NCBI GenBank assembly: GCA_964593515.1
Contig: CAZQJH010000044.1
Span: 1 to 11,010 of the forward strand
Length of the DNA stretch: 11,010 bases
Origin: JAXJYR01 sp964593515
GTDB taxonomy: Bacteria > Bacillota_I > Bacilli_A > Erysipelotrichales > Erysipelotrichaceae
Direction of reading: 5' to 3'
The position numbers and the translations under genes were made by a program. Shown here piece by piece: positions 1 to 7,200 of the stretch; position 1 is the stretch's first letter, and the number at the start of each line of letters is the position of its first letter. The notes under the pieces are model-generated. The model did not search any database. It worked only from the letters and a program-made list of their open reading frames with translations, and was not told where the DNA came from.

Positions 1-7
1 TTATAAT

Positions 8-12
8 CTCCT
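8..12 (-). promoter_or_regulatory. Ribosome binding site for the next gene beyond the left edge
   Basis: AGGAG on the minus strand overlaps the tlyA stop TAG and is followed by seven bases to the window edge. The next start codon should therefore fall immediately outside the window. In the Bacillus order the next genes are ahrC/argR and recN, but the identity cannot be seen here. Confidence 0.55.
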
Positions 13-778
13 ATTTCTTAACTATTTTATTATAATCAAAAGCAATATCTTTTTTCTTTTTAGTAATATGCATTAAGAATTCTTGATTACCGTCACGACC
101 AACCATTTCACTTGGTGCTAAATGGGCTACATAATAGCCATGATCTAAGACAAAACTAACCATATCTTTTAAAACCATCTTATGCACTTTATAATCTTTA
201 ATAATTCCTTTTTTTCCAATATATTTTTTACCAGCTTCAAATTGTGGTTTAATTAAAACAATTGCTTCTTTATCTTCATTATCTAATAATGGAAATAATA
301 CTGGTAAGATATTTTTAATGGATATAAAGGAAACATCCATACAAATAAAGTCAATGTCTTCATCAAACATTTCTTTAGTTATATTTTTAGCATTAAATTC
401 TTCAATATTAACTATCTTTTCATGATTTTTTAAACGATCAATTAATTGATCTTTACCGGCATCAATTGCATATACTTTTTTCGCATTAAAATGCAAACAT
501 ACATCGCTAAACCCACCGGTACTAGCTCCAACATCTAAACAAACTTTATCATTTAAATCTACTTGAAAAGCTTGAATAGCATGATATAGCTTAAAAGCCC
601 CTCTAGAAGCAAAGGGCAATTCTTCTTCTTTAATTAATATCATATCTTCTTCTTTAACTTCATAGGCATTTTTGCTGATAACTTTATTATTAACAAAAAC
701 TAATTGGGCTTTAATTAAATCTTGAGCTTTACTTCGAGATACCTTTTTTTGTTCACTAACATATTGATCTAATCGCAT
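11..778 (-). CDS. tlyA: TlyA/YqxC-family rRNA 2'-O-methyltransferase
   Basis: Predicted SAM-dependent ribose methyltransferase of rRNA (hemolysin A family; mycobacterial TlyA methylates cytidines in 16S and 23S rRNA). The 255-aa protein starts with an S4 RNA-binding domain (1-60) showing RLDQYVSEQKKVSRSKAQDL. The Rossmann methyltransferase domain follows, with the SAM motif LDVGASTGGF (81-90), YAIDAGKDQL (103-112), MDVSF (147-151) and LIKPQFE (175-181). Lys63, Asp148, Lys177 and Glu233 occupy the K-D-K-E positions of 2'-O-methyltransferases, with nearly the same spacing as in the mycobacterial enzyme. The ATG lies in the end of dxs, with GGAG 8 nt upstream. The TAG stop shares bases with the ribosome site of the next gene. 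Whether it is haemolytic, as the old name suggests, cannot be inferred; the target nucleotide is also unknown. Confidence 0.94.
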   Translation of the reverse strand: MRLDQYVSEQKKVSRSKAQDLIKAQLVFVNNKVISKNAYEVKEEDMILIKEEELPFASRGAFKLYHAIQAFQVDLNDKVCLDVGASTGGFSDVCLHFNAKKVYAIDAGKDQLIDRLKNHEKIVNIEEFNAKNITKEMFDEDIDFICMDVSFISIKNILPVLFPLLDNEDKEAIVLIKPQFEAGKKYIGKKGIIKDYKVHKMVLKDMVSFVLDHGYYVAHLAPSEMVGRDGNQEFLMHITKKKKDIAFDYNKIVKK

Positions 779-2631
779 AAATAAGTCTCCAATACTTCTA
801 ATAAATAATTTATATCAATTTTCTCAATCTTTTTAAGTTGTGAAATACTACCATGAGTAACATAGTGGTCTTCAATTCCAATACGTTTTATATTTTTTTG
901 ATATCCATGATCATTAGCATATTCATTAATAGCACTACTTAAACCACCAATTTTGCTATCACTTTCAAAAACAATCACTGGTAAATCACTAGCTAATAAT
1001 TCATCTAGTAATTTTTCATCCATTGGTTTAAAGAAACGTGCATTAATAATATTAATAGCTAAGTTTGAACTATTTACTTTAGCTTTTAATAAATTAACAC
1101 TTTCACCATAAGTAATAACCCAAACTTTAGGCTTTTCAACATTAAAACATTCCCAACTACCAACTTCAATTGTTTCAAAATCAAGATTATTATCATAGGC
1201 ACAATGACCTCTTGGATAACGAATAGCAAATGGATGATTTTGATTAAAAGCTGTATATAATAAATTACGTGCTTCTTTACTATCTTTAGGTTGTGATAAA
1301 ACAATATTAGGAATATGTCTTAATAAAGCAATATCAAATACTCCATGATGTGTTTCACCATCTTCCCCAACTAAACCACAACGATCAATACCAATAACAA
1401 CTGGTAAATCCATACGACAAACATCGTGATTAATTTGATCATAACAACGTTGAAGGAATGATGAATAAACACTAATAAATGGTCTTTTTCCTGAATTAGC
1501 TAATCCTGCTGCAAAACACATTGCATGTTCTTCAGCAATACCACAATCAAAACTACGTTTTGGATAAGCTTCAAAGAAATTTTCTAATTTACTTCCCGAA
1601 ATCATTGCTGGCGTAATAGCAACAATATCATCATTTTGTTTAGCTAATTGACTTAAACTATCCGAAATAACATAACTCCAAGCTTTATGTGAATTAGGCA
1701 TCGTACTTAAGAAACGTCCTGTTTCCACATCAAAAGGTGGTACACCATGCCAAGCACCAGTTTTATCTTCTTGAGCATACATATATCCTTTACCTTTTTT
1801 AGTTAAAGCATGAATAACAATTGGTCCATCATGTTCTTTAGCTACTTGAAAAGCTGATATTAAGCTACGTAAATCATGACCATCAACTGGTCCTAAATAT
1901 TCAATATTGAAATTAGTAAATAATGAATCATCTACTACGTTATCTTTAATTTTATTTTTAAACTCAGTCATCATTTTTAAAACTGATTTACCAACATCAC
2001 TTTTATTTAGATTTCCTTTTAAATCAGCTTTTAAATGATTATAGCGTTTAGAAGTTCTAAGTTTAGTTAAACTTTTATTAACTCCTCCAACATTTTGTGA
2101 AATAGACATATTATTATCATTAAAAATAATAATCATCTTCGTATTACTTTCACCAATTTGATTTAAAGCTTCTAATGACATTCCACTAGCTAAAGCTCCA
2201 TCACCAATTACTGGTAAGACATGATAATCTTCATGATTTAAATCCCGGGCAATACTCATTCCTAAAGCAGCCGATAAAGAAGTTGATGAATGACCAGCTT
2301 CCCATGGATCACAAGGACTTTCATTTCGTTTTTGAAATCCAGCAATTCCTTTATATTTACGTAAATTTGCGAAATCAGTTAAACGACCAGTTAAAATCTT
2401 ATGAACATAGCTTTGATGACCAACATCAAAAATAAATTTATCTTTAGGACTATCAAAGACATAATGCATTGCTACACATACTTCAACAATTCCTAAATTA
2501 CTTGATAAATGTCCCCCAGTTTTAGCTAATGAATTAATTAAAAATTGTCTAATATCTTCACAAAGTTGTTCTAACTCTTCAATTGAACAATTTTTAATAT
2601 CATTAGGTGATTTTATATCATATAGGTTCAT
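769..2631 (-). CDS. dxs: 1-deoxy-D-xylulose-5-phosphate synthase
   Basis: First enzyme of the MEP isoprenoid pathway; it joins pyruvate and glyceraldehyde 3-phosphate in a thiamine diphosphate-dependent reaction. The 620-aa length is normal. The N-terminal cofactor-binding domain has FDVGHQSYVHKILTGR (68-83), EAGHSSTSLSAALG (111-124), VIGDGALASGMSLEALN (141-157) and NDNNMSIS (171-178). LGPVDGHD (246-253) follows. The central transketolase domain includes DCGIAEEHA (362-370) with the catalytic Glu, then YSSFLQRCYDQ (389-399) and GEDGETHHG (422-430). The C-terminal transketolase domain ends the chain. AGGAGG sits 6 nt before the ATG. The 3' end overlaps tlyA by 10 nt. Pairing with ispA suggests that isoprenoid precursor supply and farnesyl diphosphate synthesis are co-expressed. 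Confidence 0.97.
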   Translation of the reverse strand: MNLYDIKSPNDIKNCSIEELEQLCEDIRQFLINSLAKTGGHLSSNLGIVEVCVAMHYVFDSPKDKFIFDVGHQSYVHKILTGRLTDFANLRKYKGIAGFQKRNESPCDPWEAGHSSTSLSAALGMSIARDLNHEDYHVLPVIGDGALASGMSLEALNQIGESNTKMIIIFNDNNMSISQNVGGVNKSLTKLRTSKRYNHLKADLKGNLNKSDVGKSVLKMMTEFKNKIKDNVVDDSLFTNFNIEYLGPVDGHDLRSLISAFQVAKEHDGPIVIHALTKKGKGYMYAQEDKTGAWHGVPPFDVETGRFLSTMPNSHKAWSYVISDSLSQLAKQNDDIVAITPAMISGSKLENFFEAYPKRSFDCGIAEEHAMCFAAGLANSGKRPFISVYSSFLQRCYDQINHDVCRMDLPVVIGIDRCGLVGEDGETHHGVFDIALLRHIPNIVLSQPKDSKEARNLLYTAFNQNHPFAIRYPRGHCAYDNNLDFETIEVGSWECFNVEKPKVWVITYGESVNLLKAKVNSSNLAINIINARFFKPMDEKLLDELLASDLPVIVFESDSKIGGLSSAINEYANDHGYQKNIKRIGIEDHYVTHGSISQLKKIEKIDINYLLEVLETYLCD

Positions 2632-2641
2632 AAAAAACCTC

Positions 2642-3472
2642 CTATTTGTTTCGATTTTTCAATTGAGCAAATATTTCTTCCAAATCATTAGTAGCTAATG
2701 GTAATTCAGCTAATAAACTCATCGCATCATCATAATAATTTTCTGCTTGTTTTTTAGCTTCTTCAATTCCTAATAATTTAACATAAGTTGTCTTATTACT
2801 TTCATCATCACTACCAATATTTTTCCCTAATACTTCTTCCGATGAAGTTACATCTAAAATATCATCTTGAATTTGGAATGATAAACCAACCATCATCCCA
2901 ATTTTTTCAAAAGTTGGAATAAATTCTTGTTTATCAGCAATACAACAAGCACATATTAATGGTAAAGTTAATAATTTACCAGTTTTATAGTAATGTACTT
3001 CTTTTAATTGCTCAATGGTAATATCGTTCATATTTTCATATTTTAAATCTAAGCTTTGACCTAAAATCATTCCATCACTACCACTATAAGTTGCAATATA
3101 AGGAATAATTTCTTGCATAGCTTTACTTTTACTTGCTTCAACAAAAGCTTGCGTTAATAGACCATCTCCAGCTAATATTGCGGTTGCTTCATCAAATTGC
3201 ACATGACAAGTTGGTCTACCACGACGTAATGTATCATTATCCATCGCAGGTAAATCATCATGAATAAGTGAATAAGTATGAATCATTTCAATAGCACTAG
3301 CTGCACTATATCCTAATTGTTCATCAATATTAAATGAACGTAAAGTGGCTAATAATAATGCCGGTCTAACTCGTTTACCTCCACCTAATAAAGAATATAA
3401 CATTGCATCTTTAACCTTAGAATCATGTAATGAATCTAAACTATGGGCTAAATAATCATTAAAACGTTCCAT
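2642..3472 (-). CDS. ispA: Farnesyl diphosphate synthase (short-chain polyprenyl synthase)
   Basis: Condenses dimethylallyl diphosphate with isopentenyl diphosphate to geranyl and then farnesyl diphosphate, the precursor of undecaprenyl carriers and quinones. The 276-aa protein shows GGKRVRP (31-37). The first Asp-rich motif DDLPAMD (72-78) carries the two-residue insertion of bacterial type II farnesyl synthases, preceded by IHTYSLIH. The second Asp-rich motif is DDILD (203-207) after FQIQ. GDGLLTQAFV, YYKTGKL and the final KNRNK region are also typical. Tyr67, five residues before the first motif, is consistent with a C15 product; product length remains inferred. GGAG lies 7 nt before the ATG. 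The gene follows xseB by 2 nt and precedes dxs by 10 nt, the same order as in Bacillus. Confidence 0.95.
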   Translation of the reverse strand: MERFNDYLAHSLDSLHDSKVKDAMLYSLLGGGKRVRPALLLATLRSFNIDEQLGYSAASAIEMIHTYSLIHDDLPAMDNDTLRRGRPTCHVQFDEATAILAGDGLLTQAFVEASKSKAMQEIIPYIATYSGSDGMILGQSLDLKYENMNDITIEQLKEVHYYKTGKLLTLPLICACCIADKQEFIPTFEKIGMMVGLSFQIQDDILDVTSSEEVLGKNIGSDDESNKTTYVKLLGIEEAKKQAENYYDDAMSLLAELPLATNDLEEIFAQLKNRNK

Positions 3473-3474
3473 AA

Positions 3475-3675
3475 TTATTCTCCTTGATAATCTTGCATTA
3501 AGGTATTAACTCTTTGTTCAAAGTTAGATAATTTATCTTCACAATTCTTAACTAAATTTAAACCTTCTTCAAATAAAGTGATTGATTCTTCTAATTCAAT
3601 CTCATTTTTTTCTAATAAAGAAACAATTTCATCTAAGCGTTTCATTGCTTCTTGAAATTTAAGTTCTTTACTCAT
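3475..3675 (-). CDS. xseB: Exodeoxyribonuclease VII small subunit
   Basis: Small helical subunit that binds XseA along its helical stalk. Starting at 3675 it is 66 aa, within the usual size range for the family. LKFQEAMKRLDEIVSLLE (5-22) and ELEESITLFEEGLNLVKNCEDKL (27-49) are the two helices of the family hairpin, with the typical F-E-x-x-x-x-x-L-x-x-I-V and S-x-x-L-x-E-x-G signatures. The C-terminal tail is short. It starts 4 nt beyond the xseA stop, and ispA begins 2 nt after its TAA, so XseA and XseB are probably made together and co-translationally with the rest of the run. Confidence 0.94.
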   Translation of the reverse strand: MSKELKFQEAMKRLDEIVSLLEKNEIELEESITLFEEGLNLVKNCEDKLSNFEQRVNTLMQDYQGE

Positions 3676-3679
3676 AATT

Positions 3680-5005
3680 TTATTCCTCCCTAATATCAAT
3701 GATTTTACTAATCAATTTACCATCACTTAATTTAAAACTAACTTCATCATTAATTTCAATATCATTAATAGATTTAATAATATGATCATCTTTAAAAGCA
3801 ATTCCATATCCTCGTTTTAAACTTTTAAGTGGACTATAAGCATCTAATAGATTAACTTTAGTTGTATAATCATTAATATGTTGTTTATATGATGCATTAA
3901 AGGCATCAATTAAGCGTTGTTTTTTATTTGTTAATAATTGACTTTTATAAAGCATTTGTTGTTTACTAGCTTTAATTAAAGCTTCATAATCTTGCTTAAA
4001 AATCAATTTATTAGCCATCATATTTTCAAATGTATGTTGTAATTTAGTTGCATACATTTCCACACTCATCTTTTGATCTCTTACATAAGTAAGAGGATCT
4101 TTAAAATAACGATGTTGTTGGATCTTATATAATTCTTGGGTAGCATAATCTAATTCATGTTGCATATATTGATTTAAATAACGTTTATATTGATTTAGAT
4201 TATATAAGACTTCATTTTTATCTGGGGTAGCCATTTGAGCAGCAAAAGTAGGTGTACTAGCTCTTGCATCACTTACATAATCAACTAAGGTAGTATCACT
4301 TTCATGCCCTACTCCAGTAACAATAACACTTTGCATCTTAGCAATCGTAAGGGCTAATTGTTCATCATTAAAACACCATAAATCTTCAATAGCTCCTCCA
4401 CCACGAACTAATAAAATAACATCATAACCTAGATTATCAACATGTTGTAAAGTCTTAATAATCTCTTTACTAGCACTAAGACCTTGCACTAATGTTGGAT
4501 ATAAATCTAAGGTTGCGATTGGCCAACGTTTATTTATCGTACTTAAAACATCAGCTAAAGCTGCACTTTCTTTCCCCGAAACAATCGCAATCTTCATTGG
4601 ATATTTAGGTAATGCTTTCTTACGACTAGCATCAAATAAACCCATCGCTGATAGTTTTTGTTTACTTTGTTCTAATTGTAAATAAAGCTCACCAATCCCA
4701 TCGATATTAACTTTAGTCACATATAATTGAACAGAACCACTAGCTTCAAAAACTGATACACTTCCACTAACAATTACTTTCATACCTTCTTTTAATAAGA
4801 AAGGAGTACGACATGCATAATTAGCAAACATTACACAGTTAATCTTAGCTTTACTATCTTTCAAGGTAAAATACCAATGACCACTACGATGATTAGTAAA
4901 GTTAGAAACTTCACCTTTAACTAAAATAGATTGTAGATTCAAATCTTGATCGATACTTCCTTTTAAGTAGTGAATCAAATCATAGACTGAATACATAGAT
5001 CTCAT
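3680..5005 (-). CDS. xseA: Exodeoxyribonuclease VII large subunit
   Basis: Catalytic subunit of exonuclease VII, which degrades single-stranded DNA from both ends to oligonucleotides in complex with several XseB copies. The 441-aa protein has an N-terminal OB-fold (about 5-102) with ILVKGEVSNF and SGHWYFTLKD. The exonuclease core follows, with KYPMKIAIVSGKESAAL (134-150), LLVRGGGAIEDLW (198-210), VTGVGHESD (229-237) and VDYVSDARASTPTFAA (241-256). A long helical region and a final strand domain with SLKRGYGIAF complete it. The ATG at 5005 overlaps the nusB stop; a second ATG three codons later (4996) is also possible, with GAG 4 nt before it. GGAG 13 nt before 5005 supports the first start only weakly. 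The last codons contain the strong xseB ribosome site. Confidence 0.95.
   Translation of the reverse strand: MRSMYSVYDLIHYLKGSIDQDLNLQSILVKGEVSNFTNHRSGHWYFTLKDSKAKINCVMFANYACRTPFLLKEGMKVIVSGSVSVFEASGSVQLYVTKVNIDGIGELYLQLEQSKQKLSAMGLFDASRKKALPKYPMKIAIVSGKESAALADVLSTINKRWPIATLDLYPTLVQGLSASKEIIKTLQHVDNLGYDVILLVRGGGAIEDLWCFNDEQLALTIAKMQSVIVTGVGHESDTTLVDYVSDARASTPTFAAQMATPDKNEVLYNLNQYKRYLNQYMQHELDYATQELYKIQQHRYFKDPLTYVRDQKMSVEMYATKLQHTFENMMANKLIFKQDYEALIKASKQQMLYKSQLLTNKKQRLIDAFNASYKQHINDYTTKVNLLDAYSPLKSLKRGYGIAFKDDHIIKSINDIEINDEVSFKLSDGKLISKIIDIREE
3685..3690 (-). promoter_or_regulatory. Ribosome binding site deciding the xseB start
   Basis: GGGAGG on the minus strand is placed 9 nt before the ATG at 3675 and inside the last codons of xseA. 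An in-frame ATG at 3699 lies upstream of this site, so a start there would translate through the Shine-Dalgarno and add eight atypical residues. The site therefore fixes the start at 3675. Confidence 0.8.
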
Positions 5006-5391
5006 AGTTTATCTAAAACTCCATTAATTAATTTATAAGCTTCATCATCGCAATATTGTTTAGCTAATGTAATAGCTTCATTAATAATAATACTACGAGC
5101 AGCATGTTCTAAATCTAATTCACAAGCAGCAATTAATAAAATAGCTTGTTCTACATAACCTAAACGATTAAAAGTCCAATCTTTACGTAAAGCTTTATTA
5201 ATACTTTCAATATAACGATCTTTATGTTGCATTGCTTCAATCGTAATTGTATATAAGAATCCATCTACTTCATTACCACAAATATCATATACAGCTTGTT
5301 TAATATCTTTACCTGATAATAAATGTTGGTAAATGGCAATCATAGCATTTTTACGTAACGTATGTCTTGTTTGTGTTTTTGTTTCGCTCAT
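5002..5391 (-). CDS. nusB: Transcription antitermination factor NusB
   Basis: A 129-aa all-helical RNA-binding protein that, with NusE (ribosomal protein S10), binds boxA in rRNA leaders and supports antitermination. The N-terminal basic helix RHTLRKNAMIAIYQHLLSG (9-27) matches the arginine-rich R-x-x-A-R-x-x-A-x-x-x-L-Y-Q pattern. The C-terminal IIINEAITLAKQYCDDEAYK and LINGVLDKL (101-129) is the standard family ending. The ATG has GGAG 8 nt upstream. Its TGA overlaps the xseA ATG as ATGA, which implies translational coupling. NusB followed by xseA without folD between them differs from Bacillus. Confidence 0.95.
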   Translation of the reverse strand: MSETKTQTRHTLRKNAMIAIYQHLLSGKDIKQAVYDICGNEVDGFLYTITIEAMQHKDRYIESINKALRKDWTFNRLGYVEQAILLIAACELDLEHAARSIIINEAITLAKQYCDDEAYKLINGVLDKL

Positions 5392-5394
5392 CTT

Positions 5395-6291
5395 CTATTC
5401 TCCTTCTTTAATCCATGGTACTTGAGCACTAGGTACTACCGTACTTGCTCTTTCAATATGTTTTCTTTGGTCATCAAAAAAGATATGAGGACCAAAAGCT
5501 TCTAAAACTTTAGTTTTTTCAATTCCTCCTAAGAAAAAGGCTTCATCAATACGAATATTCCAAGCTCTTAAGGTTTTAATTACCCTTTCATGGGCTGGGG
5601 CATTTCTAGCCGTTACTAAAGCAGTACGAATCAGTTCTTCTCCATTATCATATTCAGCTTGTAACTTCGAAATTGTCGCTAAGAAATTAGCAAATGGACC
5701 TTTTGGTAATAACATATCCGCTTTCTCTTTTTCATGTTGTTGGAAAGCTTGTAAACCATCTTTTTGGAAAACCTCTTCCGCTTCATTAGAGAAAATAACG
5801 GCATCACCATCAAAGGCAATTCTAATTTGATTATCTTCTTGATAATCATATGTAGATGAAGGATAAATTAACCCAGCAGCAAAGCCATTTTGAATTGCTT
5901 GCACTACATCATCTTCATCAGCACTTAAAAATAAATCAACATCAAATGCTTTTAAGTATTTATTCAAGGCACTACCACTACTTAAAACCGCACGCGTAAT
6001 ATCTAATCCATAATGAGCAATACTATTAAAAATACGTAAAGAAGTATCCGCTGAATTACGTGACATAATAATTACTTCAACTCTTTTTTGTTCTTTACTA
6101 TTTAATTTTAGTAAAGCTTTAACTAAGGGAAAACCACTACCTGGTTTTAAAATAACTTCTTCATTATCTAACTGATAATTACTATAAGCTTGTAAACCTT
6201 GTTCTTCGAAAATTTGATTTTCATCATGTAAATCAAATAAAGCACGTGAACTAATAGCTACCACTAAGCAATCTTTGATATCTACACCCAT
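5395..6291 (-). CDS. 5'-nucleotidase, NT5C1-like HAD family
   Basis: A 298-aa cytosolic enzyme of the family shared with animal cytosolic 5'-nucleotidase 1, which hydrolyses nucleoside 5'-monophosphates to nucleosides. The N-terminal half includes VVAISSRALFDL (10-21) and IIMSRNSADTSLRIFNSI (74-91). The HAD-like motifs follow: FDGDAV (160-165) with Asp161 and Asp163, TARNAPA (227-233), GGIEKTKVL (255-263) with a conserved Lys, and HIFFDDQ (269-275) with the acidic pair. FDGDAVIFSNEAE and PHIFFDDQ are nearly identical to the animal proteins. The ATG has AAGGAGG at 7-nt spacing. The gene starts just after the terminator that closes asp23 and ends 3 nt before nusB. In Bacillus accB and accC precede the yqhY gene and folD follows nusB, so a nucleotidase here is a lineage-specific insertion or replacement. 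Substrate preference cannot be read from the sequence. Confidence 0.88.
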   Translation of the reverse strand: MGVDIKDCLVVAISSRALFDLHDENQIFEEQGLQAYSNYQLDNEEVILKPGSGFPLVKALLKLNSKEQKRVEVIIMSRNSADTSLRIFNSIAHYGLDITRAVLSSGSALNKYLKAFDVDLFLSADEDDVVQAIQNGFAAGLIYPSSTYDYQEDNQIRIAFDGDAVIFSNEAEEVFQKDGLQAFQQHEKEKADMLLPKGPFANFLATISKLQAEYDNGEELIRTALVTARNAPAHERVIKTLRAWNIRIDEAFFLGGIEKTKVLEAFGPHIFFDDQRKHIERASTVVPSAQVPWIKEGE

Positions 6292-6310
6292 ATGTCAACC
6301 TCCTTAAAAT

Positions 6311-6337
6311 AAAAAAGAAATCCACAAGGGATTTCTT
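6311..6337 (-). terminator. Intrinsic terminator overlapping the asp23 stop codon
   Basis: On the minus strand a 9-bp perfect stem pairs AAGAAATCC (6337-6329) with GGATTTCTT (6323-6315) around the 5-nt loop CTTGT. TTTTATTTT follows. The first stem bases are the AA of the asp23 TAA stop. The plus strand lacks a T-run, so the element acts on minus-strand transcription. It separates asp23 from the 5'-nucleotidase gene, whose ribosome site lies just beyond. Confidence 0.8.
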
Positions 6338-6671
6338 AAAATATAAAGCCAACAACACGAATATCAATCATATCAGGTTGATATCCACACATATGTTCTA
6401 TATTTTCAAAGATTCTTCCTTGTACTTTTGCACAAGTATCGTGAACGTTAGCTCCGTTCTTAATTTTAACATTAACTGTTAAGACTAATTGATCATTGAC
6501 TACCTTGCAACTTAATGCATCACTAAATAGTCCATTTTTGGTTGCTATTTTCAAATTATCGTCTTCTTCAATTGCGATTTTCGCAATACTTTGAAAAACT
6601 CTTTTACTCATAGCAATAATTCCATTTTGATTATTTTCTTTAATTGCTACATATTCTTGCGCCATATTCAT
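6336..6671 (-). CDS. Asp23/Gls24 (YqhY-like) family protein
   Basis: A small cytoplasmic protein of the Asp23 family, about 111 aa. The N-terminal part (GIIAMSKRVFQSIAKIA) and the central strands VVNDQLVLTVNVKIKNGANV are typical. The helix with KVQGRIFENIEHMCGYQPD and the final strand MIDIRVVGFIF complete the pattern. In Bacillus the gene at this place is yqhY, between accBC and nusB, and has been linked to fatty-acid synthesis; here accBC is absent. Three starts are possible. A GTG at 6674 is poorly spaced. The ATG at 6671 has AAGGA at 7 nt. The ATG at 6665 has AGGGTGAT close upstream, and would be the better one if transcription begins near 6677. I give 6671 as a compromise. It is flanked by its own promoter upstream and an intrinsic terminator that begins in its stop codon, so it may be mainly monocistronic. 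Confidence 0.88.
   Translation of the reverse strand: MNMAQEYVAIKENNQNGIIAMSKRVFQSIAKIAIEEDDNLKIATKNGLFSDALSCKVVNDQLVLTVNVKIKNGANVHDTCAKVQGRIFENIEHMCGYQPDMIDIRVVGFIF
6340..6367 (-). promoter_or_regulatory. Possible internal promoter at the end of asp23
   Basis: On the minus strand TTGATA (6362-6367) and TATATT (6340-6345) are each one base from the sigma-A consensus and are 16 nt apart, within the last codons of asp23. The expected start near 6333 lies inside the 5' arm of the following terminator hairpin. Transcripts begun here would lack part of that arm and could escape it, so this could serve the 5'-nucleotidase-to-tlyA genes. In AT-rich DNA such matches arise by chance, hence the low confidence. 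Confidence 0.35.
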
Positions 6672-6683
6672 CACCCTATCCTT

Positions 6684-6712
6684 ATTATAACAACTTTAAT
6701 CATTGATTGCAA
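6684..6712 (-). promoter_or_regulatory. Sigma-A-type promoter with extended -10 driving asp23
   Basis: On the minus strand TTGCAA (6707-6712) and TATAAT (6684-6689) are separated by exactly 17 nt, and a TG one base before the -10 makes it an extended -10 (TGTTATAAT). Transcription would start near 6677, leaving a leader of only about 6-12 nt before the asp23 start codon. The promoter lies in the 53-nt gap after spoIIIAH, so asp23 and perhaps genes beyond it can be expressed independently of sporulation. Confidence 0.75.
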
Positions 6713-6724
6713 GAAAAGGATTCA

Positions 6725-7183
6725 TCATTGAAAACTAACTTCAACGAAATATTGTCCCTTAAGCAAGGCATAAACTAAATCCATGACATCTTTAGCTAAT
6801 TGTTTATTATCTTCTTGTTCAAAGATACTAACATAAGCAATTTCATCTTTAATTTCAACACTTATTTTATAGCCTTGTTTACTTGCTTCATCAACAATTT
6901 TATTTTGTAATTCAATTAATTGCCTATACGTATCAATATCATTTAACGCTTTACTTTTAGCTTCTTCATTACTTTTATCATTCGCAACAATTTCATTACA
7001 ACTATTAATTAGTAAGTTGAGTTTCGCATTAATCTTTTCTTGTAAATTATCCGCTTGTACTTTCATCGTTTTAGGTTGAATCGCTACTTTACTAACTTCT
7101 TCATGATCCATACTAACATAATAAACTGATAATAATAAGACAAGTGAAAACATACTAACAAATAAAACACAAGCTTTATTCAT
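6725..7183 (-). CDS. spoIIIAH: Stage III sporulation protein AH (SpoIIIAH) homologue
   Basis: Mother-cell partner of forespore SpoIIQ in the channel that joins the two compartments during engulfment. It has an N-terminal membrane anchor and an extracytoplasmic ring-forming domain. The 152-aa product opens with a short cytoplasmic tail and a membrane helix (about residues 5-22) whose SLVLLLSVYYVSM reading is close to SLVVVLSVYY of Bacillus SpoIIIAH. A charged linker (about 25-45) precedes an alpha/beta domain with NEEAKSKALNDIDTYRQLI (72-90) and the final strands AYVSIFEQ and YFVEVSFQ. Bacillus SpoIIIAH is about 218 aa; the difference is a much shorter linker. AGGAGG lies 6 nt before the ATG. 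The other seven spoIIIA genes are not upstream, where the RelA/SpoT-like gene and ribF lie instead. The position ahead of an asp23/yqhY gene and nusB matches the ancestral location, which supports the call. Whether the host sporulates cannot be told from this window. Confidence 0.85.
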   Translation of the reverse strand: MNKACVLFVSMFSLVLLLSVYYVSMDHEEVSKVAIQPKTMKVQADNLQEKINAKLNLLINSCNEIVANDKSNEEAKSKALNDIDTYRQLIELQNKIVDEASKQGYKISVEIKDEIAYVSIFEQEDNKQLAKDVMDLVYALLKGQYFVEVSFQ

Positions 7184-7200
7184 CCCTAACCTCCTAGCAT

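Noticed and set aside
1086..1304. A 72-codon minus-strand open frame inside dxs
   Set aside because: It lies wholly in another frame of the clearly coding dxs gene, is rich in Ile/Leu/Val as AT-rich shadow frames are, and has no family resemblance.
5002..7183. TGA as a tryptophan codon (mollicute code)
   Set aside because: TGA terminates nusB and spoIIIAH at the expected family ends, and tryptophans are encoded by TGG.
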